Counted from the first letter of the stretch, positions 8,511 to 16,485 are shown. The stretch is 64,000 bases of DNA from Candidatus Rokuibacteriota bacterium (GCA_003221695.1 QHSX01000038.1:248001-312000); one strand, 5' to 3'. The notes: a model not told the origin generated them from the letters alone. Numbers and translations are program-made.

Positions 8511-9932
8511 TCAGACGGCTACTGTACCCGAAATCCCCTTGAGGGCCAACTGGCCCTCGGTCGGCTCCGCTCAGCAGAACCACGGCTCGGTCAGCCGTGG
8601 CGGGCGCGTCCGCTCGGGCGGCAGGACCACGTCCGGGCGCGGGGACGCGCCGGCGGCAGCGTCGGCGAGCCCGCGGATCCGGTTGAACGTGGCCGCCGCG
8701 TCCTCGCGCGCGTCGACCGCACGGGCGACCAGCGCGGCGACGTCGGTGGCGAGGCGCTCCATCCGCGGGTCGGGATGGGTCCAGCGATAGTAGAACGCAT
8801 CCTCGACGAGCGGCCCCAGGAACGGGCGCATCGCCGGGCTCTCGAGGAGGAGCGAGCCCGGCGGGACGAGGAGGCGGATCGAGAACTGGACGGGATCGAT
8901 GGCGTCGATCAGCGCGTGGGCCTCGACGAAGTGGAGAAGCTCCCGGTAGTCGTCGAGCGTCGTCCACGGCGTGAACGGCACCCACGTGGGGCGCAGCGCG
9001 ATCCCCGCGGCACGCACCGCGTGGAGCGCCGCGAGGATATCGGCGCGCGTGTGGCCCTTGGCGAGGTTGGCCAGCACCGTGTCGGAGAGCGACTCGGCGG
9101 CGGTGATGATGAAGGCGCAGCCGAGGTCCGCGAGTTCCGGGAGGCGCGCCCGCTGCTTCAGGAGGTGTTCGACCTTGGCGGTGAAGTCGAACGTCACGGA
9201 CGGGAGCTCAGCGTGGAGCGCGCGCGCGACGGCGAGCGCGTGGCCCGGGCCGTTCAGGAAGTCGGGATCGCCGAAGGTGATGTGCGCCGCCCCCGCGTCG
9301 ACCTGCTGGCGAATGTCCGCGAGCACGACGTCGGGCGGCACGACGAAGAAGCGCCCGCCGTAGACGGGCGGGATCGGGCAGTGACGGCACAGGTGCTTGC
9401 ACCCACGGCTGGCCTCGACGTAGCCTGCGAGCTCGAGCCGCCCGTCCCTCTCGACGTGCGCGTACTTCTTCAGCGACGGCAGCTGCGTCCGGCTCGGCAC
9501 AGCAAACTCGAGCTTCTTGAGAATGGTGCCGGGGGCCGGGAGGCTCCTCCGCTCGGTCTCGAGCGTCTGGGCGAGCGCGACCAAGGCGTCTTCGACCTCG
9601 CCCGAGAGGACAGAGCCGGCCGCGTGCTTCAGCAGATACTCGGCGTTGAGGCTCGCGTAGAGGCCGTAGAAGGCGATGTGGCAGGTCGGGTTCACGGCCC
9701 GCGCGCGCTCGGCGAAGGCGACGCCGAGGCGGAGCGCGGTGTGCATCGGGACGGAGATCGCGACCAGGCGCGCCCCGCGCACCTTGTCGGCGTCGAACGG
9801 CTCGACGGAGACGTCCAGGAGCGCGGGGCGGTATCCCCGGCGCTCGAGAAACGCCGCGGGCCAGGCGACGGCCAGCGGCTGGTGGCCGAGCTCGTAGCAG
9901 GCGACGAGGAGGATCGCCCCGGCTTCTTTCAC
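8511..9932 (-). CDS. Radical SAM protein with Cys-Sec-Ala-Glu-Pro tail (predicted selenoprotein)
   Basis: The apparent stop at 8571-8573 (TGA) is read here as selenocysteine. Without read-through the protein is 453 residues and ends 'LTEPWFC'. With it, the tail reads C-Sec-AEPTEGQLALKGISGTVAV and ends at a second TGA (8511-8513), giving 473 residues with Sec454. The N-terminal ~130 residues form a B12-binding-like Rossmann domain. The radical SAM [4Fe-4S] motif is 'CKHLCRHC' (Cys178, Cys182, Cys185; CxxxCxxC), and a TIM-barrel domain follows. I recall an annotated family named for a CUAEP or CCAEP tail on radical SAM proteins, which this fits exactly. A SECIS-like hairpin lies just after the UGA. 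The start is GTG. The substrate is unknown; the NifU-like gene downstream is the likely operon partner. Confidence 0.88.
8541..8558 (-). promoter_or_regulatory. Bacterial SECIS-like hairpin downstream of UGA-Sec codon
   Basis: On the coding (minus) strand, GAGGGCC and GGCCCTC form a perfect 7-bp stem around the 4-nt loop AGTT. The stem starts 12 nt after the UGA and the loop starts 19 nt after it. The second loop base is G. Known bacterial SECIS elements have a small apical loop about 16-37 nt after the UGA with a G among its first two bases, so all three criteria are met. It would recruit SelB with Sec-tRNA. Confidence 0.75.
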
Positions 9933-10012
9933 GCGCCCAGTGTACCCCGGCGGTGGTACTTTGTGAGGCGGTTCGGACAGCGTATCGCCACATTACGAGG
10001 AGGACTCGTCAC

Positions 10013-10204
10013 ATGCCCGTCAAGATCACCGCCCGTCCCAACGGCCCGTACCTGGTCGAGGGCGACTGCGAAGTCTACGACCCCTCCGGGAAGAAGCTCG
10101 ACACGACCGGCAAGCCGAAGTTCGCCCTCTGCCGCTGCGGCCACTCGAGCACGAAGCCGTTCTGCGACGGCACGCACAACAAGGTCGGCTTCCAGGCGTC
10201 CTAG
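10013..10204 (+). CDS. CDGSH-type iron-sulfur protein
   Basis: A 63-residue protein. The [2Fe-2S] motif is 'CRCGHSSTKPFCDGTHNKVGF', which is C-x-C-x2-(S/T)-x3-P-x-C-D-G-x-H, the single CDGSH domain of short bacterial mitoNEET-like proteins. The N-terminal 'MPVKITARPNGPYLVEGD' forms the beta-cap typical of the family. AGGAGG at 9998-10003 sits nine bases before the ATG and fixes the start. It is probably a redox or Fe-S transfer protein in the cytoplasm. It is divergent from the radical SAM gene, so this neighbourhood holds three Fe-S proteins in a row. Confidence 0.93.
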   Translation: MPVKITARPNGPYLVEGDCEVYDPSGKKLDTTGKPKFALCRCGHSSTKPFCDGTHNKVGFQAS

Positions 10205-10219
10205 ACCAGGAGCGGGCGG

Positions 10220-10507
10220 CTACTGCGGCTCGGAGTCGGGCTCGACGTCGGTGAGCAGGACCCAGTCGTCGGGTGGTTCCGTCTGGGGCCGCTTGCCGGC
10301 CTCGGAGGTGACCGTCCGGCCGCGACTGGGAGAAAACCACTCCCACACGCCCGGTGGTGGGCCGACTTCGGGGGCTTCGCCGATCTCTGGGCCCGTGATG
10401 CCGGCCTCGGCGCGCTCGGTCTTGCGCTGGCGCTTCGCTTCCTGCTTCGCCCGTTGCAGGTCCGCCTTGCGCCGTCGCTCGAAGCCGTAGTGGCCGCGCC
10501 GGGTCAC
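10220..10507 (-). CDS. Small basic hypothetical protein
   Basis: A 95-residue protein. The first ~35 residues are highly basic and helical ('YGFERRRKADLQRAKQEAKR'), and the rest is Pro/Glu-rich and probably disordered. Short proteins opening with a '(Y/F)GFE+R+K' basic helix are common conserved hypotheticals in soil Proteobacteria-like genomes. No catalytic motif is visible. The start is a GTG at 10507. It converges with the CDGSH gene, with 15 bp between the stops. RNA or ribosome association is possible but unsupported. Confidence 0.55.
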   Translation of the reverse strand: MTRRGHYGFERRRKADLQRAKQEAKRQRKTERAEAGITGPEIGEAPEVGPPPGVWEWFSPSRGRTVTSEAGKRPQTEPPDDWVLLTDVEPDSEPQ

Positions 10508-10547
10508 CGGTCACCCATGCGGACATCCTACTAGAAGACAGGACGCT

Positions 10548-11507
10548 TTGCGCTACGTAGCCCGACGGCTGCTCCTTTTCGTCCCGACGCTCCTCGGCGC
10601 CTCGATCCTGATCTTCGTGCTGCTGCGGCTCGTGCCGGGCGACATCGCCGAGATCCTCGTCTACCAGACCGGCAGCGAGGCGAGCGTGATCCAGCAGAGG
10701 CAAATCGGACAAATCCGCGCCGAGCTCGGCCTCGACCGGCCGGTCGCCGTGCAGTACGTGGAGTGGCTCGGCGCGGCGGTTCGCGGGGACTTCGGGCGGT
10801 CGTACATGCAGCAGCGCCCCGTCGCGGACATCCTCCGTGAGCGCGTGCCCCGCTCGCTCGAGCTGGCGCTGCTCACCATCACACTGGCGTTTCTCTGGGC
10901 CGTGCCGCTCGGCGTCGTCTCCGCGGTGCGGCAGAACACGTGGGCCGACTACCTGGTGCGCGTCCTGTCGATCAGCGGGCTCTCGCTGCCGATCTTCTTC
11001 ACCGGCGTCCTCGTCCTCTACCTGCTCGTGCGGCTCTTCGGATGGCTCCCCCCACTCGAGTTCGTGTCGTTCACGGTGAGCCCGCTCGAGAACCTCAAGC
11101 AGCTCATCTGGCCGGCGCTCGTCCAGGCGTACTACATCAGCGCACCGATTACGCGCCTCACGCGCTCCCAGCTCCTCGAGGTGGTCCGCCAGGACTACGT
11201 GCGAACGGCCCGGGCGAAGGGGCTCGGCGAGCGCAGGGTCGTCTACCGCCACGCCCTCGCGAACTCGCTGCTGCCCGTGGTGACCTTCGCAGGGTGGTGG
11301 GGTGGCCGGCTCCTCGGCGGCATCGTGATCGTCGAGATCATCTTCTCGGTTCCCGGCATGGGGAGCGCCCTCGCCGCCGCCGTGGCCCAGCGCGACTATC
11401 CGACCGTGCAGGCGATGGTCTTCGTCATGGCGCTCGTCTTCCTGACGCTGAACCTGCTCGTCGACCTGCTCTACGCGTGGCTCGACCCGCGGATCAAGTA
11501 CACCTGA
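10548..11507 (+). CDS. Dipeptide/oligopeptide/nickel-type ABC transporter permease (DppB family)
   Basis: A 319-residue protein with six membrane segments. The N-terminus 'MRYVARRLLLFVPTLLGASILIF' and 'RLVPGDIAEIL' are DppB signatures, and the BPD coupling loop is 'YVRTARAKGLGERRVVYRHAL' (~218-238). It forms the inner-membrane channel with the next gene, whose ATG overlaps this stop (TGATG at 11505-11509). The start is a TTG at 10548. No ATPase genes follow, so the transporter must borrow ATPases encoded elsewhere. Confidence 0.92.
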   Translation: MRYVARRLLLFVPTLLGASILIFVLLRLVPGDIAEILVYQTGSEASVIQQRQIGQIRAELGLDRPVAVQYVEWLGAAVRGDFGRSYMQQRPVADILRERVPRSLELALLTITLAFLWAVPLGVVSAVRQNTWADYLVRVLSISGLSLPIFFTGVLVLYLLVRLFGWLPPLEFVSFTVSPLENLKQLIWPALVQAYYISAPITRLTRSQLLEVVRQDYVRTARAKGLGERRVVYRHALANSLLPVVTFAGWWGGRLLGGIVIVEIIFSVPGMGSALAAAVAQRDYPTVQAMVFVMALVFLTLNLLVDLLYAWLDPRIKYT

Positions 11508-12355
11508 TGCGGGGGGCGCTCTCAGGCCTCGGTCGCTTCGCCGCCCGCCAGCCCCTCGGGGCCGTCGGCGCCGTGCTCGTGCTGATTCTGATCGCGACCG
11601 CGATGCTGGCGCCGCGGCTCGCGCCACACGGGCCCAAAGAGGCCGCGTTCGCGCCGTACCTGCCGCCGAGCGCCGAGTTCCCGCTCGGCACCGACCAGAT
11701 CGGCCGCGACGTCCTCTCCCGCGTGATCTGGGGCGCGCGCCTGTCGCTCTACGTCGGGCTCGCCTCCGTCGTGTTCGGGGTCACGCTCGGCTGGCTCTGG
11801 GGCGTCGTCAGCGCCTACGTCGGCGGTGTCGCCGACACGGCGAGCCAGCGGGTGGTGGACGCGCTGATGGCGCTGCCGCCCATCATCCTGGCGCTCTCGC
11901 TCATGGCGGCGCTCGGCCAGTCCGTGAACAACGTGATCCTTGCGCTCACGATCCTGCTCACGCCGACGGCGTCGCGCACGCTGCGCTCCCTCGCGCTCAG
12001 TATCCGCGAGAGCCCGTACGTCGAGGCGGCGCGGGCCGTCGGGTGCCCGACCTGGCGGGTGATCGCCCTCCACGTCTTGCCCAACACGTTCGCGACCTAT
12101 ATTGTGCTGGTCACCGTGAACGTCTCGTACGCCATCGTTGTGGAGGCCTCGCTGAGCTTCCTCGGCCTCGGGGCGCCGCCCGACGAGCCCTCCTGGGGCG
12201 CCATGCTGACCGCGGGGACGCAGGCGATGGAGCCCGCGCCCTGGATGTTCATGTTTCCGGGGCTCGCGATCAGCCTGACGGTCTTCGGGCTCAACCTCCT
12301 CGGCGACGCGGTCCGCGACCTCACCGACCCGCACCTCCGCGGCGGGCTCGGATGA
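11507..12355 (+). CDS. Dipeptide/oligopeptide/nickel-type ABC transporter permease (DppC family)
   Basis: A 282-residue DppC-type permease. The family motif 'PLGTDQIGRDVLSRVIWGAR' lies near residues 60-80, the coupling loop is 'YVEAARAVGCPTWRVIALHVLPN' (~170-192), and 'EASLSFLGLGAPPDEPSWG' (~212-230) is another hallmark. The ATG at 11507 overlaps the dppB-like stop. The substrate-binding protein gene begins 13 bp after its stop. Together they are a binding protein plus two permeases without ATPases. Confidence 0.92.
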   Translation: MRGALSGLGRFAARQPLGAVGAVLVLILIATAMLAPRLAPHGPKEAAFAPYLPPSAEFPLGTDQIGRDVLSRVIWGARLSLYVGLASVVFGVTLGWLWGVVSAYVGGVADTASQRVVDALMALPPIILALSLMAALGQSVNNVILALTILLTPTASRTLRSLALSIRESPYVEAARAVGCPTWRVIALHVLPNTFATYIVLVTVNVSYAIVVEASLSFLGLGAPPDEPSWGAMLTAGTQAMEPAPWMFMFPGLAISLTVFGLNLLGDAVRDLTDPHLRGGLG

Positions 12356-12368
12356 CAAGGGAGACTCC

Positions 12369-13967
12369 ATGAGAGCCTTGCCCAGCGTCCGTTCCGCCCT
12401 CGCGCTCGCGTGCGTCATCGTCCTGGAAGCCGCGGGAGCCGCCGCGCAGGAGAAGCCGCGCTACGGCGGCGTCCTCACCTGGTTCGACTACGGCGATCCC
12501 GGGCGCCTCGACGTCCACGCCGAGTCGCCGCTCGTGGTCCAGCAGGCGACCGCGGGCGTCTACAGCGGGCTGATCCAGTATGATCCCGACGATCCGTCGA
12601 AGATCGTCCCCGACCTGGCCGAGCGCTGGACGGTCTCGCCGGACGGCCGGACCTATACCTTTCACCTCCGGAAGGGCGTGAAGTGGCACGACGGCCAGCC
12701 CTTCAGCGCGGCCGACGTCAAGGCGAGCTTCGACCGCATCCTGAACCCCGACTTCAAGAGCCCCAAGTGCGGCGCCGCGCTCAAGCCGATGGTGGCGTCC
12801 GTCGAGGCGATAGGCCCGAGCACTGTCCAGTTCAGGCTGAAGTTCGCCGCGGCGCCCTTCCTCGGGAACGTCGCGTCCTCGTGGTGCCGCGTCGCCGCCA
12901 AGCACATCCTCGAGAAGTACGGCGACCTGAACACACCCGAGGCGCAGATCGGGACGGGGCCGTTCAGATTCAAGCGCTACGAGCGCGGCAACCTGATCGA
13001 GTGGGAAAAGAACAAGGACTATTTCGTCCGCGGCCTACCGTACCTCGACGGCGTACGGCAGTACATCCTCGTCGGCGGACCGACCCAGCTCGCCGCGGCC
13101 AAGGCCGGGCGCATCATGCTGTGGGACGCCTGGCCGCCGATGAAGAGGACGCAGGCGGAGGAGCTTCAACGCGCCCGCACCGACGTCGACATCTACCAGG
13201 CCTCGATCAACACGATCTTCCTCCTCTATATGAACGCGCAGAAGCCGCCCTTCGGCAACCCGGACCTCCGCCGTGCGGTGAGCCTCGCGCTCGATCGGCA
13301 AGAGCTCGTCGCCAAGGCGCTCGAGGGTGCAGGGGTGCCGTGCGCGCTCCTCGATCCGAAGCTCGTCGGCGACTTCGCGCTGCCGCTCGAGGAGGTCCAG
13401 AAGCTCCCGGGCTGCCGCCAGCCCAAAGACGCGGACCTGGCCGAGGCGAAGAAGCTCGTCGAGAAGCACCACCCGAGCGGCCTCGACATCGAGGTCGCCG
13501 TGCGCACGGTGGGCAACTACGTCGACCGGGCGCAACTGGTGCTGGCTCAGCTGAGGAAGGTCGGGATTCGCGCAAGCCTCAAGAGCTACGAGAGTGCCGC
13601 CGGCTACGCCGCGTTCGGCAAGGGCGACTTCACGCTGATCGCGGCCCAGGACCGGTCCATGGACACGCCCGACCCCGAGTCGCTCTTCTCGGTGATCTAC
13701 TCGACGAACGCGGGGAGCAACTACGGGCGCTGGTCGGACCCGAAGGTGGACGAGCTCGCAGAGCGCGCGCTCAAGGAGCCGAGCCGGGACAAACGCAAGC
13801 AGCTCTACTGGGAGCTCCAGCGTCATATCTTCGCGGGCGCACCCGCCGCGGTGCCCGTCGCCTGGGTCGAGGGCTGGTTCTTCCGCGACAGGAAGGTGAT
13901 GGGCTACAAGCCGGCGCTCACGACCTACGACAACAACACCTTCATGAAGGTCTGGCTCCGGGAGTGA
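12369..13967 (+). CDS. Peptide/nickel ABC transporter substrate-binding protein (SBP_bac_5)
   Basis: A 532-residue secreted binding protein. Residues 1-26 are a signal peptide ending 'AGAAAQ'. Family-5 landmarks are 'GVLTWFDYGDPGRLDVH', 'LAERWTVSPDGRTYTFHLR', 'GVKWHDGQPFSAADVKASFDRIL' and the C-terminal 'AVPVAWVEGWFFRDRKVMGYKP'. It would deliver peptides or a metal-chelate or glycoside-like ligand to the two preceding permeases. Its 3' end overlaps the converging PNPOx-like gene by 26 bp. Confidence 0.92.
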   Translation: MRALPSVRSALALACVIVLEAAGAAAQEKPRYGGVLTWFDYGDPGRLDVHAESPLVVQQATAGVYSGLIQYDPDDPSKIVPDLAERWTVSPDGRTYTFHLRKGVKWHDGQPFSAADVKASFDRILNPDFKSPKCGAALKPMVASVEAIGPSTVQFRLKFAAAPFLGNVASSWCRVAAKHILEKYGDLNTPEAQIGTGPFRFKRYERGNLIEWEKNKDYFVRGLPYLDGVRQYILVGGPTQLAAAKAGRIMLWDAWPPMKRTQAEELQRARTDVDIYQASINTIFLLYMNAQKPPFGNPDLRRAVSLALDRQELVAKALEGAGVPCALLDPKLVGDFALPLEEVQKLPGCRQPKDADLAEAKKLVEKHHPSGLDIEVAVRTVGNYVDRAQLVLAQLRKVGIRASLKSYESAAGYAAFGKGDFTLIAAQDRSMDTPDPESLFSVIYSTNAGSNYGRWSDPKVDELAERALKEPSRDKRKQLYWELQRHIFAGAPAAVPVAWVEGWFFRDRKVMGYKPALTTYDNNTFMKVWLRE

Positions 13968-14343
13968 TCCGGATCAGCACCGACTCTTTGCGGGCGAGCC
14001 GCTTCCGTATCCAGCGCCCCATGAAGAGTGGCACGATGACGGGGTACTTCCGACGGTACGCCCCCAAGACCGCCTCCTCGAGGTCGGGCCGGTCGTCCAC
14101 CCACTCCGCCCGTCCGTCGAACGACGGGCCGTCGGGCGTGCCGAGCGCGACGCGGACGCGTCCCGTGGCCTTGATCCGGCGCGCCTTGAGGCTCGTCCGG
14201 AGCGTCGTGAAGTAGAGGGCGCCGTCCATCACCATGAACCACGTCGGGACGGTGCCGGACCGGCCCGACGTCGCGTACGTCGTCACGTGCATCCGCTTCG
14301 CGGTCTGGAGCCGGTCCGCGAGAGTCCCCGCCGCGTCTACCAT
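13942..14343 (-). CDS. Pyridoxamine 5'-phosphate oxidase-fold (FMN/F420-binding) protein
   Basis: A 133-residue split-barrel protein. 'RMHVTTYATSGRSGTVPTWF' (~16-36), 'GALYFTTLRTSLKARRIKAT' (~41-60) and 'VRVALGTPDGPSFDGRAEWV' (~63-82) follow the PNPOx-like/Ddn-type pattern used to bind FMN, F420 or heme-type cofactors. The specific cofactor and substrate are not evident. It starts at the ATG at 14343 and overlaps the end of the CarS-like gene by 7 bp, making it the third gene of an apparent operon (permease, CarS-like, PNPOx). Confidence 0.82.
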   Translation of the reverse strand: MVDAAGTLADRLQTAKRMHVTTYATSGRSGTVPTWFMVMDGALYFTTLRTSLKARRIKATGRVRVALGTPDGPSFDGRAEWVDDRPDLEEAVLGAYRRKYPVIVPLFMGRWIRKRLARKESVLIRITPGARPS

Positions 14344-14837
14344 CGCGTGTCCCGTATACCGAGCCAGCATCCGAGGTGGTTGACGAGGATGTGGCCGCAA
14401 AAGCTCAGCAGAAGGATCGTCGCGACATCGGCCCACGCGAGCGTGACGCGCGTGGAGACGAGGAGCAGCGCGCCGAGGACGAAGTCCAACTGGTCGAACG
14501 GGATCCACGGCCGCCCCGGCTCCACGCCGAGCCGCCGCTTGAAGAAGCTCTTCGCGCTGTCGCCCGCCATCGCGCCCGCGCCGAAGAGCACGCCAAGCAG
14601 CGGCCAGTCCTCGTACGCGACGAGGGAGCCCGACCACGCGAGGAGCCACTGGACGAACGTGGTGAGCGTCGCCGCGACCACACCCAGCACGAATCCCAGC
14701 ACCGTCTTGTGGGTACCGAGCCACCGCCGGCTGATGGGACGGTTCCACCCCTTCCAGTAGCGGACGAACGGCGGCGCCATGTTCGCGACATACGCGGGCG
14801 CCATGAAGTAGGCGAGCTGCAGGACGCGCACGAGCAC
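14337..14837 (-). CDS. CarS-like membrane protein (CDP-archaeol synthase family, DUF46)
   Basis: A 166-residue protein with about five membrane segments. Family landmarks are 'YFMAPAYVANMAPPFVR' at the N-terminus, 'WLGTHKTVLGFVLGVV', 'GALFGAGAMAGDSAKSFFKRR'-type residues around 95-115, 'PFDQLDFVLGAL', and 'LVNHLGCWLGIRDTRW' at the C-terminus. These match CarS, the CTP-dependent enzyme that activates archaeol phosphate in archaeal lipid synthesis. Bacterial homologues exist whose substrate is mostly unknown. The GTG start at 14837 shares one base with the stop of the upstream permease (TAGTG), so translation is coupled. The call is by motif only. Confidence 0.8.
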   Translation of the reverse strand: MLVRVLQLAYFMAPAYVANMAPPFVRYWKGWNRPISRRWLGTHKTVLGFVLGVVAATLTTFVQWLLAWSGSLVAYEDWPLLGVLFGAGAMAGDSAKSFFKRRLGVEPGRPWIPFDQLDFVLGALLLVSTRVTLAWADVATILLLSFCGHILVNHLGCWLGIRDTRW

Positions 14838-15880
14838 TAGGTGGCCGCCGCCCACTCGCGCCACAGCGCGAGGAGGAGCGCGATGGCGATGGGGCCGAGG
14901 AAGATCCCGACGGCGCCGAAGGCGGCGATGCCCCCGAGGACGCCGAAGAAGCCCAGCAGGAACGGGACGCGCACGGCACCGCGCAGGAACCAGGAGCGGA
15001 TCACGTTGTCGACCAGGCTGATGACGAGCACGCCCCAGGCGAGGAGGAGCCCGCCGGCCGCCAGCCGCCCGTCGATCAGGAGCCAGACGCTCGCCGAGAT
15101 GTAGACGAGCGCCGCCCCGACGGGCGTGAGCGCCAGGAGCGCGGTGAGGGCGCCGAGGAGCACGGGCGCGCGAAGGCCGGCCGCCCAGTAGCCGAGCATC
15201 GCGAGCAAGCCCTGCGACAGCGCGGTGAAGAGCGTGCCGTACATGACCGCGCGGATGGTCTCGCCGAGCGGATCGAACATCACGGCGAAGCGCTCGCCCC
15301 CGAGCCGGTGGAGCGCGCGCTGGATTTGCGGGACGAGGACGTGGCCGTCCCGGTAGAGGAAGAAGAGCGTGAGCAGCGCCAGGACCGCGTCGAGCGCGTT
15401 CCGGCCGACGTTGCCGGCGGCGGTCGCGACCGCTGCGGCCCAGCCGCCGGCGTTGGCGAGGATCCACCGCTCGAGCGCAGAGGGATCCGCGAGCGCTCGC
15501 ACGAGCTGGTCGGCGAGCCGCGGGCCGAACCAGGGAAGCTCTCGGAGGGTCGCCGGCACCCACGCCGGTAGGGTCAGGGCGGAGAGCCGGAAGTCCGCGA
15601 ATGTCCGGCCGGCCTCGGCCGCGAGGGCGAGCGAGAGCAGCCCCGCCGGAATCACGAGGAGGAGGACGACGAGCGCTGTCATGAGCGCGGCCGCCAGCGC
15701 GGAGCGCTCGCCGAGGCGGCGGCGGACGCGCTCGTAGACGCGCCACGTCGCGAAGGCGAGGATCGCGGCCCAGGCGAGGGGGACCAGGAACGGACTCAAC
15801 ACCGTGAGGGCGGTGCCGATGATGAGCGTGTAGCCGGCGAGCTGGACCCAGCGCTGGATCGGGGCGCCCTCGCCCATCAT
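14837..15880 (-). CDS. AI-2E family transporter (PerM/TqsA-type permease)
   Basis: A 347-residue membrane protein with about eight helices in the AI-2E exporter (UPF0118) pattern. Two N-terminal helices ('LVPLAWAAILAFATW') are followed by a long soluble segment (~90-150), and then by 'LTLFFLYRDGHVLVPQIQRAL', 'GTLFTALSQGLLAMLGYWAAG', and 'LTPVGAALVYI' with 'FGVLGGIAAFGAVGIFLGPI'. These are the usual family motifs. Transport substrates in this family are diverse and seldom known. It is the first gene of the minus-strand operon with the CarS-like and PNPOx genes. Confidence 0.9.
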   Translation of the reverse strand: MMGEGAPIQRWVQLAGYTLIIGTALTVLSPFLVPLAWAAILAFATWRVYERVRRRLGERSALAAALMTALVVLLLVIPAGLLSLALAAEAGRTFADFRLSALTLPAWVPATLRELPWFGPRLADQLVRALADPSALERWILANAGGWAAAVATAAGNVGRNALDAVLALLTLFFLYRDGHVLVPQIQRALHRLGGERFAVMFDPLGETIRAVMYGTLFTALSQGLLAMLGYWAAGLRAPVLLGALTALLALTPVGAALVYISASVWLLIDGRLAAGGLLLAWGVLVISLVDNVIRSWFLRGAVRVPFLLGFFGVLGGIAAFGAVGIFLGPIAIALLLALWREWAAAT

Positions 15881-15912
15881 CAGTGGCGATAGTAAGCCAT
15901 AATGTTGGCGGC

Positions 15913-16320
15913 ATGGGGTTCCTCTTCCGCGTCCTCGTCAACGCGTTCGCGATCTACCTCGTCGCGGAGATCGTGCCCGGGATCACGGTCGCCAGCGTCC
16001 AGGCCGCGCTCGGCGCCGGTCTCGTCCTCGGGTTGATCAACGCGGTCGTCCGCCCGATCCTCATCCTGCTCACCCTGCCCTTCACGCTTTTGACCCTCGG
16101 CCTGTTCCTCTTCGTCCTGAATGCGTTCTGCCTCTGGCTCACCGCCGAGGTCGTCAAGGGCTTCGAGGTCCACGGCTTCTGGGCGGCGATCTTCGGTTCG
16201 CTCCTCGTCAGCCTCGTCAGCTGGACGCTGAGCGCGTTCGTCAGTGACCGGGGCCGCATCGTCGTGATCACTCGGGTCGGCCGGGCGGCTTCCCCAGCCG
16301 GGCCGCCCGAGCTCCCCTGA
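15913..16320 (+). CDS. Phage-holin family 4 (PF04020-like) membrane protein
   Basis: A 135-residue protein with four membrane helices: 'FRVLVNAFAIYLVAEIVPGI', 'LGAGLVLGLINAVVRPI', 'LILLTLPFTLLTLGLFLFVLN' and a final pair near 'WAAIFGSLLVSLVSW'. The 'NA.VRPIL.LLTLP.TLLTLGLF' core is typical of this widespread chromosomal family (YvlD-like). It is unlikely to be a phage lysis gene, since no phage genes are nearby. Its role is unknown. The start ATG at 15913 follows a CATAAT-like -10 box, divergent from the permease gene. Confidence 0.88.
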   Translation: MGFLFRVLVNAFAIYLVAEIVPGITVASVQAALGAGLVLGLINAVVRPILILLTLPFTLLTLGLFLFVLNAFCLWLTAEVVKGFEVHGFWAAIFGSLLVSLVSWTLSAFVSDRGRIVVITRVGRAASPAGPPELP

Positions 16321-16442
16321 GTAATTGATCAGGACCGGGCCATCGAAGGTGGTAAGAAGCTAGCAGTCTGAGCTTCCCCGGCTCGCGGGCCTGTACCGGA
16401 AAAGCCTTGTGATCCGGCGGGTTCCGGTCATCTTCCGGCTTT

Positions 16443-16458
16443 GGTATCCCCTTTGCCT
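16443..16458 (+). promoter_or_regulatory. Possible sigma-54-type -24/-12 promoter (GG-N10-GC)
   Basis: TGGTATCCCCTTTGCC has the -24 GG and -12 GC exactly ten bases apart. A start about 12 nt downstream would leave a short leader containing AGGAGG (16471-16476) before the ATG at 16486. The same GGTATC-N3-TTTGCC pattern occurs at 6316-6330. Confidence 0.4.
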
Positions 16459-16485
16459 TGGATCTCTGCCAGGAGGTTCAAGACG

